Positions 16,467 to 27,867 of a DNA stretch of 64,000 nucleotides are shown in pieces. The position numbers and the translations under genes were made by a program. The stretch is from Gammaproteobacteria bacterium (GTDB lineage Bacteria; Pseudomonadota; Gammaproteobacteria; Pseudomonadales; Azotimanducaceae), in the NCBI GenBank assembly GCA_009839505.1, contig VXPO01000174.1, positions 1 to 64,000 of the forward strand. The letters run 5' to 3'. The number at the start of each line of letters is the position of its first letter. The stretch's first letter is position 1. The notes beneath the pieces are model-generated. The model had not been told where the DNA came from. It saw nothing but the letters and a program-made list of their open reading frames with translations, and did no database searches.

Positions 16467-17342
16467 TCAACCGCGGCTTCGGCGGAGGTCGCGGGCCGGG
16501 GCCAACAGCGCGAGTGCGAGCGTTAGGAGCAGGACGAGCGGCGTGTAGGCGCCCCGGTAGTTGTCGGAGTAGGCGATCTCCACGGACTTGCCCTCCTTCA
16601 CCCGCTCACCGAACGCCTTGACCTCGGCTTCGAGATTCTCCGTCATCGTATAGATGGCGCGCTCGAAGCTCGAGTCGCTCAGCCGTCGCTGGGCTGGCCC
16701 GGCACCGATCGCGGTTGTCTGCTTCCCGCCGACATCGAAGCCCGGTGCGCGGAGCAATAGTTTGCGGGTCCGCATGTCGAACACCGCTGTGTCGAGCATG
16801 GTGTTGACGGTGTTTCGCGAGGCGGGAATCACATAGCCGCCGACGATCGTCCAGTAGAGGATGGAAAAGACCGTATCGTCGGTGTTCATGACCTGATCCC
16901 AGGACACTAGAGCGAACACGTCGAGGTCGTAGAGCCGGCTCACCTGTTCGAGCGCATCGAAGCCGCCCCTCGACCCTAGGTAGGTCGACGGGATCACCTC
17001 GACTGCCTCGATGTAGTCGACAGTCTCGAAAGTGCCTTCCACCTTCTTCAGCAATTCGATGCGTCTCTTTTCCGGCATCTTGGAGTCGTAGGGCCAGCCG
17101 GAGTCGTAGGGCCACCTCTGCTTGCTCGCTGGCACGAAGGCGATTCCGACCCGCAGGGGAAGTTCGAGGCGCGGGGTAATCGCGGCATCCACCACCGGAC
17201 GCTCGCCCTCCGGGTAGAGAAAATCGACCATGCTTGAACTGGTCGTCCTCTGCGTGCTGCTCATCGAGAAGGCCGCCGTGCATCCTCCGAGGCAGGCAAT
17301 CAAAGCCAGCGCGACGAGACGGTATGGTCGTCCGAATCTCAT
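16467..17342 (-). CDS. rhombotarget-type lipoprotein
   Basis: A 291-aa exported lipoprotein: signal peptide with lipobox LGGC (Cys21), a soluble domain (about 30-260), and a C-terminal hydrophobic helix starting near residue 265 followed by DLRRSRG. This bipartite layout, next to a rhombosortase gene, matches the rhombotarget lipoprotein family. Just before the helix only one glycine is found (YRGAYTP) rather than a clear Gly-Gly pair. The soluble domain has no recognised enzymatic motif. A GGAGAG ribosome-binding site precedes the ATG at 17342. The rhombosortase gene follows after 10 bp and is probably cotranscribed. Confidence 0.8.
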   Translation of the reverse strand: MRFGRPYRLVALALIACLGGCTAAFSMSSTQRTTSSSMVDFLYPEGERPVVDAAITPRLELPLRVGIAFVPASKQRWPYDSGWPYDSKMPEKRRIELLKKVEGTFETVDYIEAVEVIPSTYLGSRGGFDALEQVSRLYDLDVFALVSWDQVMNTDDTVFSILYWTIVGGYVIPASRNTVNTMLDTAVFDMRTRKLLLRAPGFDVGGKQTTAIGAGPAQRRLSDSSFERAIYTMTENLEAEVKAFGERVKEGKSVEIAYSDNYRGAYTPLVLLLTLALALLAPARDLRRSRG

Positions 17343-17591
17343 GGTGTTCTCTCCGCGGATGATGTGGGCTTCCGGCAACCTGCCACCTCTGATGCGGCGC
17401 ATCAACGCGAATCCCGAAGGTATCAATATACGATACTGTATGGGTTGATATCCCGGAGAGCGATTGTTTTGTATCTTTCCGTGAGACACGTCGAGCCAGC
17501 ACATCGATCCGATGCTCGGCAGTCGCAGAACCATCCGAGAAGGAAGGCGGCTGCTACACTTGTGACTGATCACAACGGTGAGGCGGCAGGC

Positions 17592-18425
17592 GTGAGCGAG
17601 AGACAGGATCCCTTCATCGGCAAGCAACTCACGGACCGGACCTTCGAGGTCTCCGACTCCATGCTCGCCGACTACTACGGCGGGCTGGCACTGACCCCGC
17701 GGGACGACGGTCGGGTGCCGACCATGTTGGCGAGCGATGCCGAGAACGGCTTCTTCGGCGAGATCGCCTTCCAGAACCACATCGGGCATCTCTGGATGCG
17801 TCAGGGCTGGGAGTGTTTCGGAACGCTGGTCCAAGGTCAGACCTATTCCGCCAGCGGCCGCATACGGGACATCTATCCCCATCGGGACCGTTCGGTCGTC
17901 TACTACGAGGTGGATGTCCGCGACGCCGACGGGTCGCTCGCGTTCCGCACCCACCATCACCAGAGCTTTCTCCGCGACGCACCCACCGACGGCAAGGTGT
18001 CGTTCCGGGATCCATCGAAAAAGCCCGGCGCGCGGAAGTTCATCATTCCCGACGGGGAACCGTTCGGCGGACTGACCCGGACCATAACGCTCGAGATGTG
18101 CGGCGAGTTCTTCCACGGCAACGCCAACTACCACACCGACAAGAAGGAGTCCGAAGCGCTCGGGTTCCAGGACGTGGTCGTCGGCGGGCGCATGACGCTC
18201 GCCTACACCGCCCACCTGCTCGAGGACTTCTTCGGCGAAACCTGGTGGCACAGTGGGCGGTTGGACCTGAAGTTCACCAACCCGACGTGGCCCGAGGACA
18301 CCGTCACCGCACGAGGCGTCGACACCGGACCGGAGAACGGCGACGAACGTCGCGGAGCCTTCGTCTGGCTGGAGAAGGCGGACGGCACCGTCGTGCTGGT
18401 CGCACAGGCGAGTGTCGCCGTCTGA
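17592..18425 (+). CDS. hotdog-fold (MaoC-like) dehydratase-type protein
   Basis: A 277-aa protein with two hotdog-like halves. The first contains FGEIAFQNHIGHLWMRQGW and GQTYSASGRIRDIY; the second contains GFQDVVVGGRMTLAYTAHLLEDFFG, the pattern of MaoC-like enoyl-CoA hydratases and acyl-CoA-binding proteins. Catalytic Asp/His residues cannot be assigned with certainty. GTG at 17592 is chosen because it gives MSERQDPF after an AGGCGGCAGG run; another in-frame GTG lies 30 bp upstream. The esterase gene starts 14 bp inside its end, so the two are coupled. Confidence 0.72.
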   Translation: MSERQDPFIGKQLTDRTFEVSDSMLADYYGGLALTPRDDGRVPTMLASDAENGFFGEIAFQNHIGHLWMRQGWECFGTLVQGQTYSASGRIRDIYPHRDRSVVYYEVDVRDADGSLAFRTHHHQSFLRDAPTDGKVSFRDPSKKPGARKFIIPDGEPFGGLTRTITLEMCGEFFHGNANYHTDKKESEALGFQDVVVGGRMTLAYTAHLLEDFFGETWWHSGRLDLKFTNPTWPEDTVTARGVDTGPENGDERRGAFVWLEKADGTVVLVAQASVAV

Positions 18426-19248
18426 CGCGGTAACAACGGATACGCTGGTCTACGGTCGCGCCGACGACCTGGACCTGCTCGCCGACCGCTACGGCCCGAG
18501 CGAAGGCGCCGGATCCGGCCAAGCCGTCGTCATGGTCCACGGCGGCGCTTGGACGTCGAACGACCGGCTGTCGCCGGCGGTGCTCTGCCGGGAGCTGGCG
18601 TCGGCGGGCTACACGGTCTTCTCGCTGGATTTTCGCGACGGCCGCAACGGCAAGCACCCGTGCGCCGTGCGGGACATCACCGCCGCCATCCGCTGCATCC
18701 GATCCCGGGCGGACGAGTTCGGCATCGACGCGGCACGGATTGGGCTGATCGGCAGCAGTTCCGGCGGCCACCTCGCTCTCCTCGCGGCGATTCAACCCGA
18801 CATCGAGGCGCACCGAGGAACGGCGGTCGTGGGCGCCCCGGATGCCGAACAGGCCTCCGCGGCCGTGAACTGCGTGGTGGCGCTGTGGCCGGTGTCGGAT
18901 CCGCTACACCGCTTCAACTATGCTCGGCGTGTCGGTCGGGACGAGCTGATTGCCGCGCATCGCCGGTACTACCGCGACGAGGAGCACATGCGCGAGGCCA
19001 GCGTGCAGCGTGCACTCGCGAACGGTGAAGCGCAGCGTCTGCCGCCGCTACTGGTCGTGCAACCGGGCGAGGATGCGAACGTCCCCCGGGAAATGACGCT
19101 CGAATTGGTCAGCGCATACCAGGACGCGGGCGGGGTGCTGAACTACCTGTTTTTGCCCGGTCTGCCCCACGGCTTCGCCTACCAGGCATCGGCCGAAACC
19201 ACCCGTCTGGCGGGGGACATCCTGACATTCTTGGCGCGCCACCTGTGA
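18412..19248 (+). CDS. alpha/beta-hydrolase (HSL/esterase type)
   Basis: A 278-aa esterase-type hydrolase. The HGGAW oxyanion motif lies at 43-47 and the nucleophile elbow is GSSSGGH with Ser116. The catalytic His sits in GLPHGFAYQ near residue 256. The start GTG lies 14 bp before the end of the hotdog gene. Such enzymes hydrolyse short acyl esters; the substrate is unknown. It converges on the first dioxygenase gene across a 54-bp gap containing a small hairpin. Confidence 0.85.
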   Translation: MSPSDAVTTDTLVYGRADDLDLLADRYGPSEGAGSGQAVVMVHGGAWTSNDRLSPAVLCRELASAGYTVFSLDFRDGRNGKHPCAVRDITAAIRCIRSRADEFGIDAARIGLIGSSSGGHLALLAAIQPDIEAHRGTAVVGAPDAEQASAAVNCVVALWPVSDPLHRFNYARRVGRDELIAAHRRYYRDEEHMREASVQRALANGEAQRLPPLLVVQPGEDANVPREMTLELVSAYQDAGGVLNYLFLPGLPHGFAYQASAETTRLAGDILTFLARHL

Positions 19249-19275
19249 TTGGTGCCCGGCGGGCGCAACTCCCAA

Positions 19276-19293
19276 CGAACCCCTGAGGGTTCG
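19276..19293. terminator. possible hairpin between convergent genes
   Basis: CGAACCC (19276-19282) and GGGTTCG (19287-19293) form a 7-bp stem with a CTGA loop, midway between two convergent stop codons. There is no T-tract, so a role as a bidirectional terminator is only a suggestion. Confidence 0.3.
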
Positions 19294-19302
19294 CCGGGTC
19301 CG

Positions 19303-20592
19303 TCAGGCCTCGCCGTTGGCTTTTCGGGCCCGGGCGGCGTCGATCTTCTTCTTCATCTGGAAGATCGTGAGCCCTTCCTTGACCTCATCCGGCACGGGCG
19401 AGTCCATGGCACGGATTCGCTTGTACTCGCCGCGCTCCATCGCGAGGCGGGTACCGACGGTGGTCTTTGGACCTGAATAGGTGCCGATCTCGATGAGCCC
19501 GGAGGTGTAGTAGCCCATGCGCGCGAGCAGCTTGTCCGAGGCGTTGGCGAGCACTTCCGGGTCGATGGATAACTGCCAGTTCTCCTGCTGGCGCATCCAG
19601 GGTTTGACGTTCGAGTTGGTCATGATGTAGCGCCACTCGTCGGTGTGGTTGACGCCGGTGCCGTGCAGCAGCCTGCCGTCCATCAACACCACCGTGCCGC
19701 CCTTGGCCTCGACGTTGACCGCGGGGGGCAGTGGACCGACCTCCTCACCGGGCGGGATCCGCGATACCAGCCGGTGGCTGGTGGGAATCACCAGTGTGCC
19801 GCCGTTCACCTCGTTCATGTCCTGCATGATGTACACGGTGTTCACCAGCACCGGCGCGTGAGGGGTCTGGATGGGATGAATCGCGCCGGAGTCCTGGTGC
19901 AGGTTCTGAGGGTAGCTGCCGGGGCGCGCGATGTTCGAAGCGAACGAGTAGGCGTAGTGCCCCGGGCCTAGAAGCTCCTTGTTGAGCTGTTCGATCATCG
20001 GCCCGCCCTGTACCCACTCCGGGTCGAACTCGATGCACTTGGCGAAACAATCGCCCTTGTTCACGAGGGTCCACATGATGTGGAAGTGCGGCGACATGTC
20101 GGCCAGGCCGCACTCGCGTTCGGCTTCGGCCTGCCGCTCCAGGCGGTCGCGCATGTAGGACCGCTGGTACTCGCTCATGGCGTCTTCGATCAGGCAGAAG
20201 CCGTACTTGGAGAGATCGCGCCGGGCCTTGTTGATGTCCTTGGTCTCCCGGGGCAGATCGTCGAACTGTTTCCAGTAGTTGTGCTTTCGTGCCACCGTCG
20301 TGTCGTAGTACGGCGTCCCGTTGAGTCCGCCGCCCTCGGCACTGCGGCCGGCCTCGAACAAGGGACAGCGGAACGGCTCGGTAAGCGAACCGTCCGGGCG
20401 CATGGCGGGCACACCGTTGCCGCCCACCGGAGGCTTCAGCCAGGGATTGTTCTTGTGCATGGATCGGAACGGCTCGCCGGAGCGGAACCACTGCGCGTCC
20501 TTGAGCTGCGACGCGTCGTCGGACAGCGCGGCCACGCTTTCGGGAAGGAACTCAGGGGGCAGGGTGGTTGCGGGTCGTGGTGCTCCGCCCAT
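19303..20592 (-). CDS. phytanoyl-CoA dioxygenase family protein
   Basis: A 429-aa Fe(II)/2-oxoglutarate oxygenase of the PhyH family. The metal triad is visible as His232-x-Asp234 (NLHQDSG) and His310 (LLHGTGVNH), with Arg321 for 2-oxoglutarate. PhyH enzymes hydroxylate acyl-CoAs or varied secondary metabolites; the substrate is unknown. A TATACT on the minus strand at 20628-20623 is a possible -10 box. It would put transcription start near 20616, inside a GTG start at 20619, so the ATG at 20592 is preferred. A second PhyH gene lies about 100 bp upstream in the same direction. Confidence 0.85.
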   Translation of the reverse strand: MGGAPRPATTLPPEFLPESVAALSDDASQLKDAQWFRSGEPFRSMHKNNPWLKPPVGGNGVPAMRPDGSLTEPFRCPLFEAGRSAEGGGLNGTPYYDTTVARKHNYWKQFDDLPRETKDINKARRDLSKYGFCLIEDAMSEYQRSYMRDRLERQAEAERECGLADMSPHFHIMWTLVNKGDCFAKCIEFDPEWVQGGPMIEQLNKELLGPGHYAYSFASNIARPGSYPQNLHQDSGAIHPIQTPHAPVLVNTVYIMQDMNEVNGGTLVIPTSHRLVSRIPPGEEVGPLPPAVNVEAKGGTVVLMDGRLLHGTGVNHTDEWRYIMTNSNVKPWMRQQENWQLSIDPEVLANASDKLLARMGYYTSGLIEIGTYSGPKTTVGTRLAMERGEYKRIRAMDSPVPDEVKEGLTIFQMKKKIDAARARKANGEA

Positions 20593-20694
20593 GTCGCTCG
20601 CCTGTCTGCGGGAAGACACCCAAGTATAGGGCGCGAGCGATCCGAGTGCCTTTGTCGCGGTTGCCGGTCAGTTCACGGTGGACGCGATCGGACC

Positions 20695-21753
20695 TCAGCG
20701 GGATGTCGCGAAGTCCCACTCGCTCCAGTGGTCGCACATCTTGTCGACGGACGTCTTGAATGGGTCGTAGTCCTCCGGGTAGTCGAGGAAGTCGCCGTTG
20801 AGCGCGCGGTCGGGGTGATCCGAGACGCCCCAGCCGATGCGCTTGTTGCCCTCGTGCGGGTTGTCGGGACGGAAACGGCGGATCCGGAAGAATACGTTCA
20901 TGCGCGGGTCGTCGCTCATGTTCGGCGTGGCGGTGTGCGGCAACGCGTGCAACGCGATCACCGCGTCGCCTTCCTCCATCAGCACCGGGGTCAGCTCGGG
21001 CCACGGCCAGTCGTCGTGGTCGAAACGGGTGTCCGGGTAGCTGGCCACCATGGCCGGAGGCATGATGCCGGCGTAGGCTTCGTCACCACCCATGGCCTGC
21101 AGTCGCGGCCAGTCCGGGCCGCCGCCACCGATGGGACCGCCTCGGTCGCGCTGATGGCGGAAGAAGGCCTCGACCGCCTCGTGGGCACCCCGTCGCACGG
21201 AGAATTGACCCTTGCCGGGCCGGCGCTGGTCGTTGAGGCAGACGCCTACTAGAGCCGTGTAGCTGCCGATGGCCACGGTGCGTTCGCGATCCTGCCAGAG
21301 CGGAGCGCCGCCGGCGGGTCCCATGGACTGGGGATCGCCGTCGCTGCCCCAGGTTTCGAGACGTTGACCCGAAGCCAGGATCTCGCTGCGTTTCACCGGA
21401 CAGGGACCGGCCCAACCTCCGTCCACATGCGCGCCGGGCCGGTAGGCGGGATTGGCCTTGCGGCGCACCACCGCGTCGGCGAAATGGGGCATGGTCACGG
21501 CGACCTGGGCGTTGATCGGAGCAGTGTGGGGTCCCATGGCGTCGAGCATGAGTTCGCGCAGTCCGGAGTCGTTGTAGATCCCGTTGATGGCGGGTTCGTC
21601 GCCGTGGACGATGCGCTTGGGATCGTCGTCGATGCGCGCCTTGGCGCGCGTGGTCACGGCTGGCGGGACGGCGTTCTTGAGGACCACGAAACCGTCCTTC
21701 CTGAGGGTGCGTTGCTCATCGACTGACAACCGGCCGGGGTGCAGTGAAGCCAT
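20695..21753 (-). CDS. phytanoyl-CoA dioxygenase-like oxygenase
   Basis: A 352-aa 2-oxoglutarate oxygenase of PhyH type. The facial triad is seen as His109-x-Asp111 (GAHVDGGW) and a distal histidine near 269-273 (HALPHTATPNM), with an arginine near 290 (FFRIRRF). The N-terminal segment LRKDGFVVLKNAVPP is typical of the family. The ATG at 21753 has GGAGCGG before it. It is arranged in tandem with the other PhyH gene and divergently from the penicillin-acylase-family gene. The substrate is unknown. Confidence 0.82.
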   Translation of the reverse strand: MASLHPGRLSVDEQRTLRKDGFVVLKNAVPPAVTTRAKARIDDDPKRIVHGDEPAINGIYNDSGLRELMLDAMGPHTAPINAQVAVTMPHFADAVVRRKANPAYRPGAHVDGGWAGPCPVKRSEILASGQRLETWGSDGDPQSMGPAGGAPLWQDRERTVAIGSYTALVGVCLNDQRRPGKGQFSVRRGAHEAVEAFFRHQRDRGGPIGGGGPDWPRLQAMGGDEAYAGIMPPAMVASYPDTRFDHDDWPWPELTPVLMEEGDAVIALHALPHTATPNMSDDPRMNVFFRIRRFRPDNPHEGNKRIGWGVSDHPDRALNGDFLDYPEDYDPFKTSVDKMCDHWSEWDFATSR

Positions 21754-21867
21754 CGCCGCTCCGCGCGTTCCGAGACGACCGTCAAGCATAGCAGCGTCAG
21801 CGTGCTGGCGGCCCGGTCCGGCGTTGGATATGCGCTACAGTGATCGGATCGAGCGAGGTGAGCGGAA

Positions 21868-24234
21868 GTGCGGATAACACGGGCGGATCTCGAGGCCGCG
21901 TTGGCGGACCTCGAGTCGACGATCAGGGCACAGGGTCTCGAACGGCCCGTGGACGTGTTCCGCGACCGATGGGGCGTGCCGCACGTTCGCGCCGAGACCG
22001 ATCACGATGCCTTCTTCGCCCAGGGCTTCGTCACGGCTCAGGATCGGCTGTGGCACATGGACTACGACCGCCATCGGGCCCTTGGACGTTGGGCGGAGTT
22101 CGCGGGCGAACGCGGGCTCGGCGAGGACCGGCTGATGCGCACGTTCGGCGTCGAGCGTGCCGCCAAGGCGGACTACTCGGTGTCGAGCGATGCTGCGAGG
22201 TCGATGTTGGACGCCTATGCGGCGGGGGTGAACGCGTTTATCGAGACGACAAAGTCGCTGCCCGTGGAGTACCGCCTCCTGGACGCATTGCCGGAGACTT
22301 GGCAGCCGTGGCATTCGCTCGCCGTATACAAGGTCCGCAACATGCTGATGGGGACCTACGAGGTCAAGTTGTGGCGCGCGCGGCTCGCCCTCGTCCTGGG
22401 TGCGGAAAAGGCGGCGGCGCTGTTCCGGAGCTACCCCGACGACGGTCTCGTCTCGGTGCCGCCGGGTGCGGCGTTCGGGGCATTCGACATCGACTGTCTC
22501 GATCATCTTGCCGGGGTCGCGGAGGACCTCGCCTGGCTCGGCGAGGCCGAGGGCGGCAGCAACGCCTGGGTGGTCTCCGGGGAACGCACGACGTCCGGGC
22601 TGCCGCTGCTCGCGGGCGACTCGCATCGTGCCCTGGACACGCCCAACGTCTACTACCAGACCCACCTCACCTGTCCGTCTTTCCGCTGCAGCGGCTACGC
22701 CCTTCCCGGGGTACCGGGTATGCCCCATTTCAGCCACACCGAGCACGTCGCATGGGGGATGACCCACGGCGTCGCTGATTACCAGGATCTCTACATCGAG
22801 CGTTTCCGCGAACGCGACGGTCGTTTGGAGTACGCCTTCCGGGGCGGCTGGCACCCGGCAGAAGTGACCTCGGAGCACCTTGCCGTGCGCGACGGCGAGA
22901 CCCGCACGCTCACCGTTGTGCGCACGCGCCATGGTCCCGTCGTCGCGGGTGATCCCGAGGCGGGGCACGGCCTGGCGTTCTGCCACACCGGGACGAACAA
23001 CGGCACACCGTGGGCGAACACGCTCTGCGATTTGCTCGCCGCCCGCTGCGCGGACGAGGCGGAGGAGGCCCTTCGGGAGTGGACCGAACCGGTCAACAAC
23101 TTCGTCTACGCGGATGTCCACGGCGAGTTCGGCTACCGCTACCGGGGGCGGATACCGATCCGGTCGCGGGCCAACGCCTGGTTGCCCGTGCCTGGCTGGA
23201 CCGGGGAGCACGAGTGGCGGGGCAGGATTGGGTTCGAGGAACTGCCCAACGCCCGCAACCCCGCCGCCGGATTCGTGGTCACCTGCAACAACGCTCCCAC
23301 GACCGCGGACTATCCCCACTACATCAACACCTTCTTCGCCCCGGACTGGCGTGCCCGCCGCATCACGGCGCGGCTCGGGGCGCTACCCGCAGGGTCCGCG
23401 ACGATCGAGGACATGGCCTCGATCCACGCCGACCGGGAATCGATTCCGGCGCGGATTCTGGCCGGGCTTGTCGATCGGCTGCGCCCCGTGGACGACGACG
23501 CACGCGAGGCATGCGAGATCCTTTCGGCGTGGGACTGTCGGATGGACCGTCACTCCGCTGCCGCGGCGATCTACGGCACCGCGCGGACGTTCCTGCTGCG
23601 CGACATCGTCGATGCCGCGTTCGGCGAGATGACCGATGAGGTTCTCGATGCTGCGAGTGCCTTCGGCCGAGGCGCCGGATCCCATCTCGGCACGCTTTAC
23701 GCCGCTGCCGTCAGGGCCATGGCGGAGAACGACCGCTCCTGCCTGGCACCCGGGCGGACTTGGGAAGCGGTGCTCGATTCCGCGCTCGCACGAGCAATGG
23801 CCGAACTGCGCGCGAAGTTGGGGGACGACGTGGACGGGTGGGCCTGGGGTTCGATCCACCACACCCGGCCGCGGCATCCGTTGTCCCGGGTCTTCCCGGA
23901 CGCCGCGCCGCTGCTCGATCCGCCCGCCGTCGCCCCGCACGGCGACGGCGATACGCCACTGGCCGGGGCGTATTCCATGGCGGACCGCTTCGTTGCCACG
24001 GTCATGTCCGTCAACCGCTACGTGCACGACCCATCCGATTGGCGAAGTTCCCGGTGGATCGTGCCGCTCGGCGCCTCCGGACACCCGGGCAGTCCGCACT
24101 ACTCCGATCAAGCGGGTCGGTGGGCGGACGTCGAGACCATTCCCCAGCTCTGGGACTGGGATGACATTGTCGGCGGGGCGGAAGCACGTCAAACGCTCAA
24201 ACCGGCATCCTTGGAAGCCGTCGAGCCGCCTTGA
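21868..24234 (+). CDS. penicillin acylase family Ntn-hydrolase
   Basis: A 788-aa member of the penicillin amidase/acyl-homoserine-lactone acylase family. The A-chain-like part has VDVFRDRWGVPHVRAETDHDAFFAQGF. The autoproteolytic nucleophile is Ser231 in EGGSNAWVVSG. The beta chain follows with GVPGMPHFSHTEHVAWGMT and a conserved YADVHGEFGYRYRG. These enzymes mature by self-cleavage before the Ser and hydrolyse amides. No signal peptide is visible at the GTG start (MRITRADLEAAL), whereas most relatives are periplasmic. The start has a GAGGTGAGCGGAA upstream. The substrate is unknown. Confidence 0.88.
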   Translation: MRITRADLEAALADLESTIRAQGLERPVDVFRDRWGVPHVRAETDHDAFFAQGFVTAQDRLWHMDYDRHRALGRWAEFAGERGLGEDRLMRTFGVERAAKADYSVSSDAARSMLDAYAAGVNAFIETTKSLPVEYRLLDALPETWQPWHSLAVYKVRNMLMGTYEVKLWRARLALVLGAEKAAALFRSYPDDGLVSVPPGAAFGAFDIDCLDHLAGVAEDLAWLGEAEGGSNAWVVSGERTTSGLPLLAGDSHRALDTPNVYYQTHLTCPSFRCSGYALPGVPGMPHFSHTEHVAWGMTHGVADYQDLYIERFRERDGRLEYAFRGGWHPAEVTSEHLAVRDGETRTLTVVRTRHGPVVAGDPEAGHGLAFCHTGTNNGTPWANTLCDLLAARCADEAEEALREWTEPVNNFVYADVHGEFGYRYRGRIPIRSRANAWLPVPGWTGEHEWRGRIGFEELPNARNPAAGFVVTCNNAPTTADYPHYINTFFAPDWRARRITARLGALPAGSATIEDMASIHADRESIPARILAGLVDRLRPVDDDAREACEILSAWDCRMDRHSAAAAIYGTARTFLLRDIVDAAFGEMTDEVLDAASAFGRGAGSHLGTLYAAAVRAMAENDRSCLAPGRTWEAVLDSALARAMAELRAKLGDDVDGWAWGSIHHTRPRHPLSRVFPDAAPLLDPPAVAPHGDGDTPLAGAYSMADRFVATVMSVNRYVHDPSDWRSSRWIVPLGASGHPGSPHYSDQAGRWADVETIPQLWDWDDIVGGAEARQTLKPASLEAVEPP

Positions 24235-24432
24235 ACTTTTCGCTCTTTGACGCCACAAAGAGACGGAGGCTCTGAACAAGTGGCACTGAGTGCGCTAGGC
24301 CGTGGGTCCCACGGGCTTGCTCGGCCTCGCTGGCGACGCTAACGCGCGCTCGCGCATCATCCGATGGTGACGAAGGAGGTGCGCGAACCACGACGACGTA
24401 TGCAGAACGAATTGCAGGTATAGGGTGGAACG

Positions 24433-25764
24433 ATGAGGCAGTTGAGGGCAGGCACTTTCCGATCGCCGGACGCCAGTTGGAGCGTCTGCTGGGCATGGGC
24501 ACTCGCGATTGGCGTGACCGCCGCGGCGGTGGTGTTCCCGCCGGTGGCCGTCGCCCACGACGGCAAGCTGACCTTTGCGCCGGTGCTGGAGCAGGCAACG
24601 CCAGCCGTGGTGAGCATCCGCGTGGATCTTCGCAGGCGGGGCCCGTGGTCGAGTTCGGGGTCTAGCGGTTCGGGCGTCATCATCGACGCCGACCAGGGCC
24701 ACGTCGTCACCAACCATCACGTCATCCGTGGAGCGGAGAAAGTCACCGTCGCTCTCGAGGACCGCCGCGAGTTTGAAGCGCAGCTGGTGGGTAGCGACCC
24801 CGGAACCGACATCGCGCTGTTGAAGATCGACGCAGACGGCCTGAAGGCGCTGCCGCTCGGCGACTCGGACGAACTGCAAGTCGGCGATTTCGTGGTCGCC
24901 ATCGGCAATCCTTTCGACTTGGGACAGACGGTCACGTCCGGCATCGTCAGTGCCTTGGGGCGCTCGGGGTTCAGTGACGGATACGAGGACTTCATCCAGA
25001 CCGACGCGTCGATCAATCGAGGCAACTCCGGAGGCGCGCTCGTCGACCTGGAGGGACGCCTGGTAGGAATCAACAGCGTGATCGTTTCCCCGTCGGGAGT
25101 CAGCGCGGGTCTGGGGTTCGCCGTGCCCGCCAACATCGTCAGGACGGTAACCGGTCAGATCGTCGAATACGGATCGGTTCGTCGCGGCCAGCTGGGTGTC
25201 ATGATCCAGGATCTCTCGCCCGATGCGGTCGATGTCCTAGGGCTCGAGGCTGCCAAGGGTGTCATCGTCGCCGATGTCGTCGACGGTTCGGCCGCCGAGG
25301 CCGCGGGAATCCAGAGTGGCGATGTCGTCTTGAGTCTCGACGACGAGGAAGTCGTCAGCGCCAGCGATCTGCGCACCCGCGTCGGCCTTGCCAACGTCGG
25401 CGACGAAGTCGAACTCGTCGTGCTGCGCGACGGCAAGCGCAAGGCCATCGAGGCCACGATCGGGACGGCGGAGGATGCCGAGGGCTTGCCGCGGCCCTCG
25501 ATGTCGGCGCTGGCCGGGGTCCGGCTGCGCGACCTGCCGCGGGGTCATTGGCTGTTCGGCGAGGTGCGCGGCGTGGAGGTCACTGCCGTCGAAGGCGACA
25601 GCAGAGCCTGGCTTGCCGGGCTTCGCCGCGGCGACGTGATCTTGGCCGTGAATCGGCGCGCCGTGGATGGCGTCGCGGAATTCGAGGCCGCGGTCGAGGA
25701 TCTGCCGCAGTTCGCTATGCTGGTTCAGCGGGGCGACCGGCGGTTCTTCGTGTTCATCAGGTAG
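24433..25764 (+). CDS. HtrA/Deg-family serine protease with two PDZ domains
   Basis: A 443-aa periplasmic protease. A hydrophobic signal segment (about 18-41) is followed by a trypsin-like domain with catalytic His96 (TNHHVI), Asp126 (GTDIALLKI) and Ser199 (RGNSGGALV), then PDZ1 (about 245-340) and PDZ2 (about 350-443). The length and the two PDZ domains match DegQ/DegP. It would degrade or refold misfolded envelope proteins. It sits 90 bp upstream of the MoxR-Bat operon, another envelope-stress-related group, but with its own intergenic region. Confidence 0.93.
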   Translation: MRQLRAGTFRSPDASWSVCWAWALAIGVTAAAVVFPPVAVAHDGKLTFAPVLEQATPAVVSIRVDLRRRGPWSSSGSSGSGVIIDADQGHVVTNHHVIRGAEKVTVALEDRREFEAQLVGSDPGTDIALLKIDADGLKALPLGDSDELQVGDFVVAIGNPFDLGQTVTSGIVSALGRSGFSDGYEDFIQTDASINRGNSGGALVDLEGRLVGINSVIVSPSGVSAGLGFAVPANIVRTVTGQIVEYGSVRRGQLGVMIQDLSPDAVDVLGLEAAKGVIVADVVDGSAAEAAGIQSGDVVLSLDDEEVVSASDLRTRVGLANVGDEVELVVLRDGKRKAIEATIGTAEDAEGLPRPSMSALAGVRLRDLPRGHWLFGEVRGVEVTAVEGDSRAWLAGLRRGDVILAVNRRAVDGVAEFEAAVEDLPQFAMLVQRGDRRFFVFIR

Positions 25765-25853
25765 CCATACCCCCGCATCCGACGAGCGCGCGAGTGGTCG
25801 TCTGAGGGGCTGGCGATACGTACAATTCGCGTCTTTTCGACACTGGGAGAGCC

Positions 25854-26837
<984 letters not shown>

Positions 26838-26862
26838 ACGGCAGCCGTACGGGGTAACTGAC

Positions 26863-27863
<1,001 letters not shown>

Positions 27864-27867
<4 letters not shown>

